A stretch of 64,000 bases of DNA from Pelomyxa schiedti (taxonomy: Eukaryota; Evosea; Pelobiontida; Pelomyxidae), in assembly GCA_020536535.1 (NCBI GenBank), contig JAHLWZ010000562.1, forward strand, positions 24,886 to 88,885. The letters run 5' to 3'. The notes beneath the pieces were generated by a model. It saw only the letters and a list, made by a program, of their open reading frames with translations, was not told the origin of the DNA and searched no databases. Made by a program: the position numbers and the translations under genes. Positions 39,304-50,546 of this stretch are shown piece after piece; positions within the stretch are counted from its first letter, which is position 1; each line of letters opens with the position of its first letter.

Positions 39304-42300
39304 CTAGAACAGGGCGAATTTATGGCCAACACTCTTTGACAACCAAGGAGTCTGAGTACCTTTGGACATGGACTGAACAAGAACCATAGTTTCGTCCATG
39401 ATGTCATTGAACGGAGTGCTTGGTGCCGATCTCTCAAGAACTGTGTACTCAGGGGTTAATAGTCCGTGAGAAGAGGGATTCGGAAGGATGAATTGAGTGG
39501 GCATTGTGCGCGTGTGTTGTGGGGATCTGCAAGAGAGAGAAAGAGAGAAAGAATTTCAAATGAGACACACCTTCAAGAAGACAACCGGTGAAGAACCCAT
39601 GGTTTCTCCGATTCGGCAACTTGCATGTATCCCCGGTTGTTTTTCCTTGTGAGTGGTTGGTTGTGAGAAATTTACAATCGAAAAAAGAGGGAAAAGAACC
39701 TGGACTTGTGGGATAAATAACGATACAACCACTAGGGAAATCTTCCTTTGCCAATTGAGTGGTCGATCCAAATCCTCGCGTCTGTTGAGAAAGGAGTGAG
39801 TCACTTGCTGCTAAGTACAACCAAACTGAATTTACGGGAAGTCAGGAAAAAGAACGGAAAATACCCTCGTTTCATCCTCGTCATCCGATTGACGGCAGGC
39901 ATCAAGGATGCCAATCACCAGATCAGAATGCCGCTTTATCCCATCCAAAATGTCTCCAGCCATTGGCGCTTTGTGTTTCATCTTCTCGAAATTGGGTTCC
40001 TCAAAAGCAGCTGGATCCTCAGTCATCAGAAGGAAATTATGTCCTTTCAGTTGCCGCCCATGCCCAGCAAAGTAAAAGATTGTTGCAACCTAATGATGAA
40101 CGATAAATTCTCCTGCATGGTGGGCACACTCACACACTGTGTTAGAAATATATCTTTGCACGGTGTGCGGTGATTTGTTGGCTTGGCCTGTACCTTATTT
40201 CCTGCTTTTCTTGTTCCCTTGAGGTTTGACTTGAAATCTTCCAAGTGACACACAAAGTCTTGGAGATTTGGAACATTCATTTGCTGTGTCACTTGGAACT
40301 GACACTGATTGCGCAAAAACTAGAGGTGAAAGAGATTAGAAAGTCAGCGAAAAAAAAACATGAGAACCTGTGCAACAGCCTCTGCGTCATTCAGAGAATT
40401 TGAAAGCGGGCACTGGCAGTAAGTTGCATTTCCGAGCACAAAAGCAAAGCACTTGTAATTGAGCTCTTCCCCTCCAAGTGCTTTTGCCAGGTCAACCCTG
40501 GGAGGCTGATGTTGTGGTGGTGGAGGCGTTTGGGTGGTCTTTGCGGCAAGGGCTGCTGTCGTTCCGAGAAAAGAGACCCTTGTTGGCGGCTTCAAACACA
40601 AAGATGCCCTGGGGAAGTAAGAACGATGAGGGTGAGGGTGGATTCGTTTGTTGTTGTTGTTTGCTTTTTTTTTAATTGTCCGTCACCTGGAGGAAATGGT
40701 CCATCGTCTATTGCGAGTTGTTGTTGCAGCAGAAGAACTGGAAGAAGAGTTCAAGTTGTTGATGAGTTCTTCCACGATGAACTCGGCGTCACCAAGGATG
40801 ATACCCAGGGCGCATAATTGTTGGACGGTGTAGTGTGCAAGAGTTCTGCCACGCAGTTTGTGTGCCTGGATGATCTTCAGGCAGCTCTCTTCAACTCCTT
40901 TGGATTTCAGCCAATTATAAGTTTGTTCTGCATCAGCTGTCTGCAGGTCAAAAGTGAGCGGTGCATTTTCCACTGATGTTGTTAAAGGTGGTGGCAATGG
41001 TGGAGATTGGTGTCGGTGCGGCGACGCAAGAGGCACGTTGTTTGGAGGAGGCACAGTGACTTTGCCAGGTTCCACTGTTTGTTGCATCAAGTGTGGTGGT
41101 AATTGTGGTGGAAGTGGGGCAGGTTGAACTGTGCAGCAGTACTCAGATGTCAAAGGCCTCCAGTCTGTGAGTTTAAAAAGAGTTTGGGCAACACAATTTA
41201 GTGGAAAAGCAAGCCAAGCACTTTGGGGGAATACACAACCACAAAGATCATCTTGTCTTGGAACTGGTGAAAAAACGGTGCAGGGCTTATGCGGAAACAT
41301 GGGAGGTACTATCTTATCTTTCAGTCTTTCCAATTTGGAAAGTTTTTTCTGCAATGAAGAAGATGGGGGAGGGAGTCTTGCCTTCTGAGTCTCCCTCACA
41401 AGAGCAAAAAAAACTTCATCGACATTTGTGTTCAATTTTGCACTGACCTTTTGTTTTTGTCATGTCATTCAAAGAGAACAGGGATATTTCATGCTTTAGA
41501 CACAGACCTCATAAAAAGGACAATTCAGCTCTCGTGCGAGTTGTTCTCCCTCGGACTTGGAGACCTCTCTTTGTCTGTCCAAGTCAGACTTCGCACCCAC
41601 CAACACTATTGGAGGGCTCTTGCAATCTTTAATAGTTCTAATCCGCTCGTAAAGGTACTTTATGTCTGCAAACGATCTTCGGGATGTTATGCTGTACCTA
41701 TTGTGAAAGTAAGCAGGTTTCACACTGGTATCATTTCTCATCACCCAAGAGAAAACACCTCAGAGTGTCTAATATATTGATCTCTGAGGAGACTATACCT
41801 GTTGTACAGGGATTGAGAAATGTGAATTGGGGTTTTTTTTTTTTTTGGAAACGTAACTCTTCCTGGCCGGCTTGGAAAATTCAGTTTGTTAGTTAAGGGA
41901 AATACCCCCAAAGAGATACCTGTATCAATGATGTGAAGTACAAAAACATCATCACCCACTCTAAGTTCTACTCTTATGCAGAGTGAGAAGAAATAATTGA
42001 GAACGTGAGCCATACCGATACGAATCTTCGACAGTGGGGTCGTACTCTAGAATTGTAAAGAAAAGAAGGTTGGCAGAGACATTTTACCGGAACAAAAGCA
42101 ATGCTGAATCATAAGGTGAACCACACAAAGAAAGAGTTTGGGGAGTAACCTGTACAAATCTGACTGCCATAGCTGTGGTTTGATTATTAAGTATTGAATT
42201 CAAGAGAAGCAAGAAAGTAGTATTTACCGACCCGACTTTGCTCCAACTGCTCCACTTCCAAGGAGACATATCTTGATTTCTCTGCTGCATTTTTTTTCCT

Positions 42301-44675
42301 GGAAAACTGGCTTCGAGAGCAATTTATTCGCAAACAACTCGGCAGGGTTTCCACCTAAATCCAGCAAGAAATCCTGAGGGGTGTGGAATCTCTTTTCCAG
42401 ATGGTTGCAAATTGCCAGGGCACCAAGCTCTCCAATTCCACACTTCTTCAGGATCAATGATTTCAGCAGGTGGTGTGGATTGGCGTCCAAACCAACCGCA
42501 ATGAAAATGGCCCCATTATCTGCAAGAAGGAGGTTCTCACTGAGATCAACTTCAGACAGGCTCTTGTTGAACGCCAACATTGATGCGATGACCAAGGCAT
42601 CATTGGGAAGAAGGTTGCATCGCTGCAAAGAAAGAAGGGAGAGTGTTCTCGAAGTGATGATAGGTGCCACCAGTTCGCTCAGATGTTTTGTGTTCACACC
42701 CACCAAAAGGAGCTTGTTCAGGAAAAATGCATGTGGTGAAATTGACGAGATCACTTGGTCACAGTTTTGTTGTTGTTGTTGCCCCTCCTCGACAGCCTCT
42801 TCTTGTGCACTTTTGTTGTTCTTGTTGGTGAATTTGGATGCGCTCCTCGATGTTTGGGTTGCAGTCATCAGGGCAGTTTTCGAGGGTCCCCCTTCAATTC
42901 TCAGTTCTCCAGTCACAACGCCAGGAGGAATGACAGAAAGGTATTTCACAGCCAGAGAGTCCTCCAAACTGAATTTACAGCACACTTGACAGCAATATGC
43001 AGGCCCCCACCTCAAAACACAAGATGCGAGTGTATCAAGGATGGTGGCACTGGTTCCGTTGTCTAGATTTAACAGGCAGAAGACTGACTTGTTCGACATC
43101 AGCAATGCTTGAATCAATTTCTCCTTGCTGCGGTCAACACCCAAAATCCCAATGCTCCCACAAATCGACTCCCTATTTGTTGGTTATTTTTAGTTCAGCT
43201 TCTATTGAGGAGGTATATTAAACCTGGCATTGGAAAGATTGCTTGGAGTATTTGCAGCAATGTAAGGTGACGAAGAAGAAGAGTCCACAATTAAGCTGTA
43301 CAGAAAATGGTTGATCAGCGATGTGGTTGACAGTGCTGCTCCCGCTCCTTCTTGAATGTAGCCACCAACCAGTATTGCTTCTGCACTTGAGGAATCCTCC
43401 TTGCCTGTGAATTTACATATGTATGTGTTGCTTCAGTTGGGCGTGTGATAAATTTCATGGAAACCACCCACCAATGTCATCATAGACATTATCAGATCTG
43501 TTGGCCTTTCTTTCCAGAAGAGTGCTGTTTTGCACTCCCATTTCACCCAAAGGCCCACACCACACAGCCCTGACAAGCCCAATATCCACAGCTCGGTTTA
43601 CCTGTGGTGTTGGTGAAGTGATAAGGCGGCCATATTTTAAAAATTAAGTCATGACTGAAGATAGTTCCTTATATAAGAAATATATAATACATATATTGAT
43701 TTGATCAATTAGCCAGAGGGATGGATTAATGACTTACATCAAACGATGTTGGATCCCTGGGCACCACTGAGAAAAGAAAACTGACTGTCTGCTCTGGTTC
43801 CAACCAAATTAACTTTTTGAAGGGATTCAAATGCAATCCAGAGTCCTTTATCATCAGAGGAGGTGGGTGTGGTTGCCAGGTTTTAACGAGTGTGGACGAG
43901 TAATGCTCATGCAGATCCATTGAGACAGAGTCAAGAAGCAACGATTTGTGTGATTCATTTTTAATTCCTGCCTCCACAAATAGGGAGGAAGGTGACAGCT
44001 CACACACCTAAAATTAAAATTTGTTATGAGTGAGGGGCCATATATATTGGCTTGGCAGGAACCTTTGCTGTTACGGAAAGTGCCATTTGGCACTTAAACC
44101 TGAACATCTTGGTGTGACTTCTTCTTGCTTGGCCAGACAAAGCTAAGCACCTCAGAATATAATGCACTGGTTCCTCCAGTGTGAAACTGACAGGAATTAC
44201 TGAGCCCACTTTTTTTTTTTTTTTGGAGAAAGAGTCAACACAGAAACAGACTTTACTGGATACATGAACTCAACCAAGCCATTGTTAAAAGAATATATGT
44301 ATGTATAAACAGATAAATACCACCGGGATCCAACAGGGCGATGGAATGGGTGGTCTTTGAAACAATTTTAGGGGTTGCAACGTCAAAATACCCCACATCC
44401 ACCATGACCTCCACATCATGAAGTCGTTCTTCAGTCGAAGTGTTAATCACGTTTATGAGAACCCTCACTTCCTCGCCACAGTAAGCGATGGAAGTGGATT
44501 CACAAGGAACCACCAGGCTCCCTCCCATAATCCCTGACGCGGACGCCGCTCCATCTCCATCTCCACCACCACACCTTGGTTTCGCGACGGCGTCAACCGA
44601 ATGTGGAATACATGGCGCCACGCAAAACGAAGGTTTTCTAAGTCTAAGAACTTTGATATCCACGATTTCACCCAT
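39304..44675 (-). CDS. TRAPPC13-like, LRR, Ras, SAM and caspase fusion protein
   Basis: Twenty exons in transcript order (44675-44321, 44208-44063, 44007-43738, 43601-43472, 43404-43224, 43172-42232, 42172-42150, 42103-42088, 42046-42016, 41972-41920, 41870-41858, 41798-41745, 41697-41508, 41447-40687, 40608-40368, 40319-40194, 40089-39865, 39781-39700, 39645-39567, 39526-39304) give 1379 residues. Order: a TRAPPC13-like beta-sandwich (1 to about 345), LRRs (about 480-620), a Ras-like GTPase (about 660-815: EYDPTVEDSYR, DTAGQEEYS, VSAK), a Pro-rich linker, a SAM domain (about 977-1037), and a C14-type caspase from about 1104 with NDAEAVA, catalytic-type His1187 (YFAGHG) and Cys1242 (LDACR), and a p10-like end (SPGKTTGD, TPWLSKS). 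The caspase is closest to bacterial-type/para-caspases. Intact dyad residues predict an active protease. The Ras P-loop has one extra residue. Joining of the TRAPPC13-like part rests on splicing at 43472/43404; without it the frame stops 12 bases on. Confidence 0.8.
41858..42103 (-). other. Microexon cluster in the Ras domain
   Basis: Between 42172 and 41858 the Ras domain is cut into exons of 23, 16, 31, 53 and 13 nt (42172-42150, 42103-42088, 42046-42016, 41972-41920, 41870-41858). The 16-nt exon supplies the residues before switch I (HCFCSEYDPT), and the 13-nt exon supplies A-G-Q-E of DTAGQEE. Without them the canonical motifs fail, which is the evidence that they are real. Confidence 0.72.
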
Positions 44676-44835
44676 GGTGACAACGACACCCCGTTGCGTC
44701 CTCCTTTTCAAATGATTCGCCCTTCTTTGATTCTTCGTCTTGGAGAAAGTACAACGACATCAACTATGTGGTGAGACCAGACCAAGCCATTTGAAGGCGA
44801 ACCAACCAACACGCTGTTCATTGAGAAAACCAAAG

Positions 44836-45475
44836 ATTAAGTCTCGGCACAAGTTGCCGAAGGAAAAGGTGCCGAGGGTGATAAGAGTTGCCGAGGCGTT
44901 GTTCGGGCTGGTGGCGAAGGTTTGCAAGGCTGCGTTGGATGCACGCGACTGCCCATTTGGCTACAACAGGAAATTGGAATGCAAGTCATCCTACTTTGCG
45001 TTGCGTTGGAGTGTGCGGCGATGACTGGTGGTGGTGCCGGCGAGCGCGGGGGAGGTGTGCTTCGTGGATACTGTCCAATAGGAGGAACAGGAATAACCTC
45101 AGGGAGTGCTTTGTGGTTCTGAGAGGTCTCTGTGCCGCGGGGCACCTAGAGGCTGCGAAGTGCCTTGCGGATCCTCACCAACCTGCTGCTGATGATGCTG
45201 CCGTCTCTGCTGAGGTGGCTTATTGACAGTGGCTTGTGAACTCCATCAACACGTTGCTTGCACATGATTGCGTTCAAATAGGCGATGTCAAGCTGGCAGC
45301 TTGGATCGTTGACAAATTTCGTGTTCCGCTTCCGGATTTAACGAGTGAGCATAGCTTCGATTTCTTGTATATCTGTATGAACAAGAAGGACAACGCTGAT
45401 AATTGATTTCTTGCAGAGGCAAAAGCCAAGCCCCCGCGTAAAGTGATAATAGAGGGCCTTTTATCTGCCGAGTGA
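44836..45475 (+). pseudogene. Decayed ankyrin-type repeat gene
   Basis: Pieces of an ankyrin-like protein are spread over different frames. Around 44880-44970 one frame reads VIRVAEALFGLVAKVCKAAL. Around 45095-45225 another reads LRGLCAAGHLEAAKCLAD. The same frame continues after a TGA at 45224-45226 as QWLVNSINTLLAHDC and DVKLAAWIVDKFRVPLPDL, then across a well-formed intron 45345-45416 to KAKAKPPRKVIIEGLLSAE and a stop at 45473. At least one frame shift and one in-frame stop interrupt it, so I call it a pseudogene. A family of such repeats is common in some archamoebae (recollection, not checked). A translated gene with more introns than I resolved is the alternative. Confidence 0.5.
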
Positions 45476-46274
45476 GGAATATTTCAGTTGCCGACTTCTT
45501 GGACAGAACCTTTCAAATCAATGCGGAAAATTACACAAGTTCTCCTTTTAACTTAAGATTCCTTGCCTACCATTGCTTGGTGATGATTTTTGCACTGCCG
45601 CGGAACTTGCTTCACTTTTACGTTCAAGGTCTTGCTTCATGGTTGATCAGCGTACTGGGACTCACTTTGCCTCGTGTGTGTGGCGAATGTTCGTTCTTTA
45701 ACTAAGACTCCAAAAGATTTTGCAAAGGTCCTGGACGAGACTCTCTGAATCTTCCGACGCGGCGATTTTTTCCGGTCAACGATTCAACTTTCATCTTGGA
45801 TGATGCTGCTGAAGATGTTCCCTGGCATCACCGTGGACATTTGTAAGGGAACACTTCATGGACACTGTGGCTCTTCGCCATGTCAGAATGCCACCGCGCT
45901 GCACGTAGGGGGAGCATTATGGGACATACTAGACGCAGTTTGTTCATCTGATCAACGCAACTTGCCGGTTGGTTGCTGCGAGGGCTCGTCGTCACTCATT
46001 GCTTTTCGTGTTTCCAGTACGCCAATCAAACAGTGAATTCGCTTCAATCGTGAGACCATCAGCAGGGGGACCTGGTCTCATCTATCGGCGACTATTTTCG
46101 GTGATTTGTTGATGTTCCTCACTATTTTTAAAGGCAGAAAATTGGCCGAAACGAGATATTCTTCAAAAAAAAATCTCGAACCAACTCAACTGCTGGTCGC
46201 CTCACGAAAGGCCGCCGTTCACTACAACAACGCCAAAGTCGTCAGATCTCGCAAACGAGCTCGACATCCTCCCA
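45476..46274. other. Unresolved stretch between ankyrin relic and next gene
   Basis: Short open frames run on the + strand (45472-45705, 45800-46036), none with a recognisable domain. They may be further decay of the ankyrin-type gene. From 46134 a frame is open and in phase with the ATG at 46275 (peptide AENWPKRDILQKK), after an acceptor-like aaag, so the next gene may have an extra upstream exon here. No in-frame ATG was found in it. Confidence 0.4.
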
Positions 46275-47478
46275 ATGGGAAGAATCACAAACAAATCGAC
46301 TGAGATTTCCCCAGAGTCCCCACACACGCCCCGTAGCGATTGCAGCCAGCGTGATACTACCGACGTGGCGTCCGACATTCCTCACGCCCAGCAGATCTGC
46401 TCGTGTTTGATTTGCCAGCGCGAAACTCCACTTTGTTTACGCAAACGACGTTATCCAACTTGGTGTGTTGGCTGTCTCGCTTCGTAGTTTTGAGTTCTCG
46501 TTTCCTTGTCTTTTTTTTGTTTCTTCGTGTTTTTCCCCGTTACGTTGTCTACGTAGTAACTTTTTACGTTGCTGTTAGGGATAAAGTCATTCGAGTTGTA
46601 TTTTATTGCCTCTCGCAGTTGTACCCTTCAAAAAAGTACTTTAGGTATATTGCTGTAACTTTCTATATTTTTCCCTAATCCTCTTCTAGTCTCAAGGATG
46701 ATGTATATAATTTCGTTGAGGAGCATTGGAGTAGAGTGTGCCTAAAGAAGCGGAGGGCTGATCATTGGCGAAAGTCTATGCAGGACACCATCTCTCACAG
46801 TAACTTGTTTGAATCCGGCGTAGGCGAATTCAAGTATGTTGCAAACGTTAAATATATCCTGCAACCTTATTATTATTCTTTCACTTGCTTCTCATTTTGT
46901 GGTATACAATGCATATCATAGTATTCTAAACATTGTTGGAGAATCATCACTTACCAAGATTAGGAAGCTTGGATACTGGAGGCCTTTGAATTTAACTGAC
47001 CCGTGGGCTGATGACGCTGCTACCCATCCTGCTGAGAAGAGAGCCGCTCCGCCTATTTACGATTCCTCAAGGTCGGCTCGCCTTTTATTACTTCATGGAA
47101 TATAACGTTTAATGTCTAGTGAATCCGAAACGAAAGATGAAGACCCTAATGTTGTACCAATACAAACACCTGAAACTGACTACGAGTGTTATCACCCTCA
47201 GCAAGCACAATGCTGTACCTCACCATTCCGGCCCCAAACAAAGAGGAGCAGGGTTGTATCTCAGTACACTACAAGTCAAATGCGTACTAATGAGAAGACT
47301 GTAAACGAAGTGCATACTAAAGAGGCCAAACTAGACAGTGCCTCTTCTGTACAAGTGTGCTTTCCGAACTTTCCTTTTGTTTGTCTCCTTAACCTCCCTA
47401 AAGGATAATGGGGACCAGTCCTTGAGGGAACTGGCTGAACTGTGTGTATTACTAATAAAACAAGAACAAAATTCCTAG
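46275..47478 (+). CDS. Unknown protein, possible winged-helix-like nuclear protein
   Basis: Exons 46275-46462, 46579-46644, 46690-46833, 46922-47071, 47120-47348 and 47404-47478 give 283 residues in one frame. A Ser/Pro-rich head is followed by a small Cys cluster (CSCLICQRETPLC) with basic residues, then a compact helical region: YPSKKYFSLKDDVYNFVEEH, HWRKSMQDTISHSNLF and IRKLGYWRPL. The pattern of a Trp in helix two followed by a short-Asn-Leu-Phe turn and a G-Y-W end is reminiscent of winged-helix DNA-binding folds, but I cannot name a family. The C-terminal 110 residues are polar and Thr/Lys-rich and look disordered. It is convergent with the vWA-YEATS gene, 55 bases away. The start may lie further upstream. 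Confidence 0.6.
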
Positions 47479-47533
47479 AACAACATTCTCTTTGTTTATC
47501 TTTTTCCTTGTTCTTTTGCAACGATGTTCTACC

Positions 47534-50419
47534 TTAAATTCTTACCTCCTGGTGAGTATCAGGAGCACCAAAGTCGAGTTGGTGATCATAGTGTAATGGG
47601 GGCCTGCTGAATGCCGGCTTGAAGTGAATTACCATGGGGATTGCAAAGAATCCCCACCCACATCGTTCTACTTCAAAGGGTGCCTTTTGGGTTAAAATGT
47701 AAGCAGGGACTGAAATATTACATAAAGGGAATAGCACTTACTGTTGACACTATTATGTGGGAAGGCTGGAATGAGGGGTGTAGCTCCACTTCAACTTTTT
47801 CAACAATGTCTATTTCAAGGAGTTACTCAAAGAGCCAATACAAAAACAACACACCTTCCACTTGGTCACCACGAACATACAATTTCCATTTATGTGTGAG
47901 CTATGGAAAATTCAGAGGGAAAAGCGATGGCAAGAAGGGGGAAGCATACTCGTTTATCAGGAAACGCCACTGACAACGTGGCCTCAGATGCCGGGACATC
48001 TGTGTGCTCATTCCCAATCACCAACATTCTCCCAAGAACTGGTGGTGAGGCCGAGTTCGAGGTAGAGGCTACTGTTGATGCAGTTGTTGAGGGCGGCGGT
48101 TCTCTGCTGGGCACTTTTTCGCATGTTGGTGCTGATGATGGCTGAGATGATCGGCGAATCATATCCGCCTTGGAGGATGTGACATAGGCACTTTTACCGC
48201 AGCACCTCTGCTTTGAATGGCAGTCGCTCATCCACACCATCTTCTTCGATCCCTTGCTATTGTAGTCTTCTCGGCTATCCAGCTCAGACATACACTCTCG
48301 TAAGTCTTCTAAGAGCCTTTTTTTTTTTTGTTGTTGTTTTTGGGATTTGTTTTTAGTGTTAGAAGACAATGAAGTCCAGGAGAGTAGCCATACAGTATTG
48401 AGAGTGGATCTGTGTGTGTGATTGATGAGGTAACTTGTGTTATTGCTGCCTGGAGAATATTTTTTGCTGATGCAAGGTCTCCTCCCTTTGCAGTCTCGTT
48501 TGCTCGTCTGCGACAGGTTAGAGTAGTCGTGGAAGTGGGTGAGTGTAAACCGGAGGGCATCTGTTGTCAAAATCCGATTGCGTTGCAAATCAATCGCAGC
48601 ATTAATCTGAAGGATTATAATATGTGAAGGATACAAAGTATGTATTCAGGAAGAGTACTGGTTGGCCAGTTGGGGTAGATTCAGTGCGTGACACACACAG
48701 TGGTGTGGAGAGAGTTTCGTTTCTACCAGCAGCAATGTTATACAAAGTCAGTTGAATGTTGACAATTTCCATCCGCTCTGGGGAGTAAAAAAAAAAAGCT
48801 TTAATGACGAAGAAAGGAAACAAAAAGAAACCTTGGACTGTGTCCACTTGAGGGAGGTGGACCATTGCCAAAATATCTCGGGACTATGTTTTGTTAGAAG
48901 GTCGCCACAATTTGATTACGCACCTCTTCAATGTAGATATCCCCAAGAGATACGGAACTGACCTATCAAACTGATTCAGGAAGAATTCAATATAAGAGGG
49001 AGGCAAACCGTTGGCTTGAAATCGGAGGTATAGTTGGTCATGAGTTGTGAAATGACAGTTCCATTGACAGCTTCAAAGACGAGAGAAATGTTTTGCGCAC
49101 AAACACTCAAGAGTCCACCTATGCAGTCTGCAAATGATCCAGGGATCTCTTTTTATTGTTTTAGGGAAATATATACAAGGGCATCGGCTTACTTTCGGTA
49201 TTTTCAATGTAGTAGTACATTCCATGCCCGGCATTTGCGATATCTCTTTAAAGACTATAAGGATAAATTGGAAAAACTGGAAATACCTCAGGAGAACTGG
49301 ATCGTGGTCGGCACCAAACCCAAACGTGAATCTGGAGAAAAATTAATGATATGAAAAAAGGCAAGAAGCTTGCATTGTGGTTTGGCCTTTGATCAAAGAC
49401 AATGGAGTTGCAAGGGCAGGAATAATTTCAGCTCTTCAGAAACAAGTTAGATACGGAGTAACCGCACATGCACACACGATTTAGTGAGCCCAGAATTTGC
49501 AAGACCATCCGTGAAAAGAAGAACTGATGCAACTTCTGCACCACTGTGACAGTGTTGGCACTTTTGAAGAAACAAGTCTGGAATTATACCCAGTGCGTCC
49601 TTGAAGTTGCGTGAGACCCTGGAAGAGGCCTCCACTAAGGTTGGTGCAACTACCAGCTTTAATTTTGCCTATAATATCTGTGGCAACTCTCTGTTGACCG
49701 TTACACTGGAAATTTCGAGGGAGTACAAACTTTCCCTGAAGCGTCCATATGCCTCAAGCTAAGAGCCACAGACACCGCAGTGTCGTATGTAACAATACAA
49801 AATTGGTCCTCAGACTTTAGTTGCTGTATCATAAACTTCAAAGACTCACCCACCAGTTGTAGCTTGTCACCTCTCATGCTTCCACTATTCACAACATCAT
49901 AAACAACGCAATACGATACAAAACGATGACACCCAGCACCCCGGGTTTGTGTATCTTTTTTAATTATTATGCAATGAATTAATATTACCTCTTGTCCACC
50001 ACAGCCACTACGTCAACTGGGGGCCTGGACGGCCTGTTTTCAGCACTAGCAATCACACTTGGCGCCGTCACACTGGCCATCACAATGACATCATCCTGGC
50101 TGTTGTAAGCCACGCTCCCTCGCTCAGCTGTTACACACAACGAAAATCCACTGTCACTAGTGACCCTCTGTGCACCTCCAATGTCACTCCCACCACCACT
50201 TGCAGTAGTTGAAGTAGTAGCAGTTGTAGTGGAACTTATGCAGCATGTCCCTATATTACTAGTTGGGGCAGTAGTCCCTGGTTCTGAGCCAGTGGTCGCA
50301 CTTGCACTTGCACTTGCATTTTGCGGTGACGTAGAGGCGCTCGTCTGCAGTTGCAAATCAGCAAGTGCCGACGTCGCTGCGGCAACTTCGGGTGAAATTG
50401 GTTGCGTCGTTCCGGCCAT
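47534..50419 (-). CDS. vWA domain protein fused to a YEATS domain
   Basis: Seventeen exons in transcript order (50419-49989, 49884-49727, 49668-49618, 49577-49478, 49433-49401, 49331-49287, 49245-49193, 49148-49009, 48962-48924, 48883-48832, 48777-48659, 48606-48551, 48507-48368, 48305-47950, 47900-47855, 47809-47742, 47683-47534) give 678 residues. After a Ser/Thr/Ala-rich head comes a vWA domain (about 130-330) with MIDAS DKSGSM, VASVLLFTDGLANSG and FTFGFGADHDP, then the beta-sandwich and helical tail usual for vWA ubiquitin-ligase-like proteins (LGDIYIEE; RANETAKGGD; SREDYNSKG). From about 565 the frame enters a YEATS domain: THKWKLYVRG, VEVELHPSF, APFEVERCGWGFF. YEATS domains read acylated histone lysines in the nucleus. 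The joint runs through one exon (48305-47950) with no stop. The intron 48306-48367 is the weakest join. Confidence 0.76.
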
Positions 50420-50546
50420 CTTCGGTTACCAACTTTATTTTTTTTGTTTTTTTCTCATTCGGGAAACTCTAAAAAAAGGGGGATAGAATACAGTGCCAAG
50501 GAGGCAGGGCAGAGTTTTATTATTTGTTTGTACATACAAAGTGGTT

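Noticed and set aside
41182-41256. Possible 75-nt in-frame intron before the SAM domain
   Set aside because: Ends look splice-like, but the stretch is open in frame in a low-complexity linker, so neither choice can be proved from sequence.
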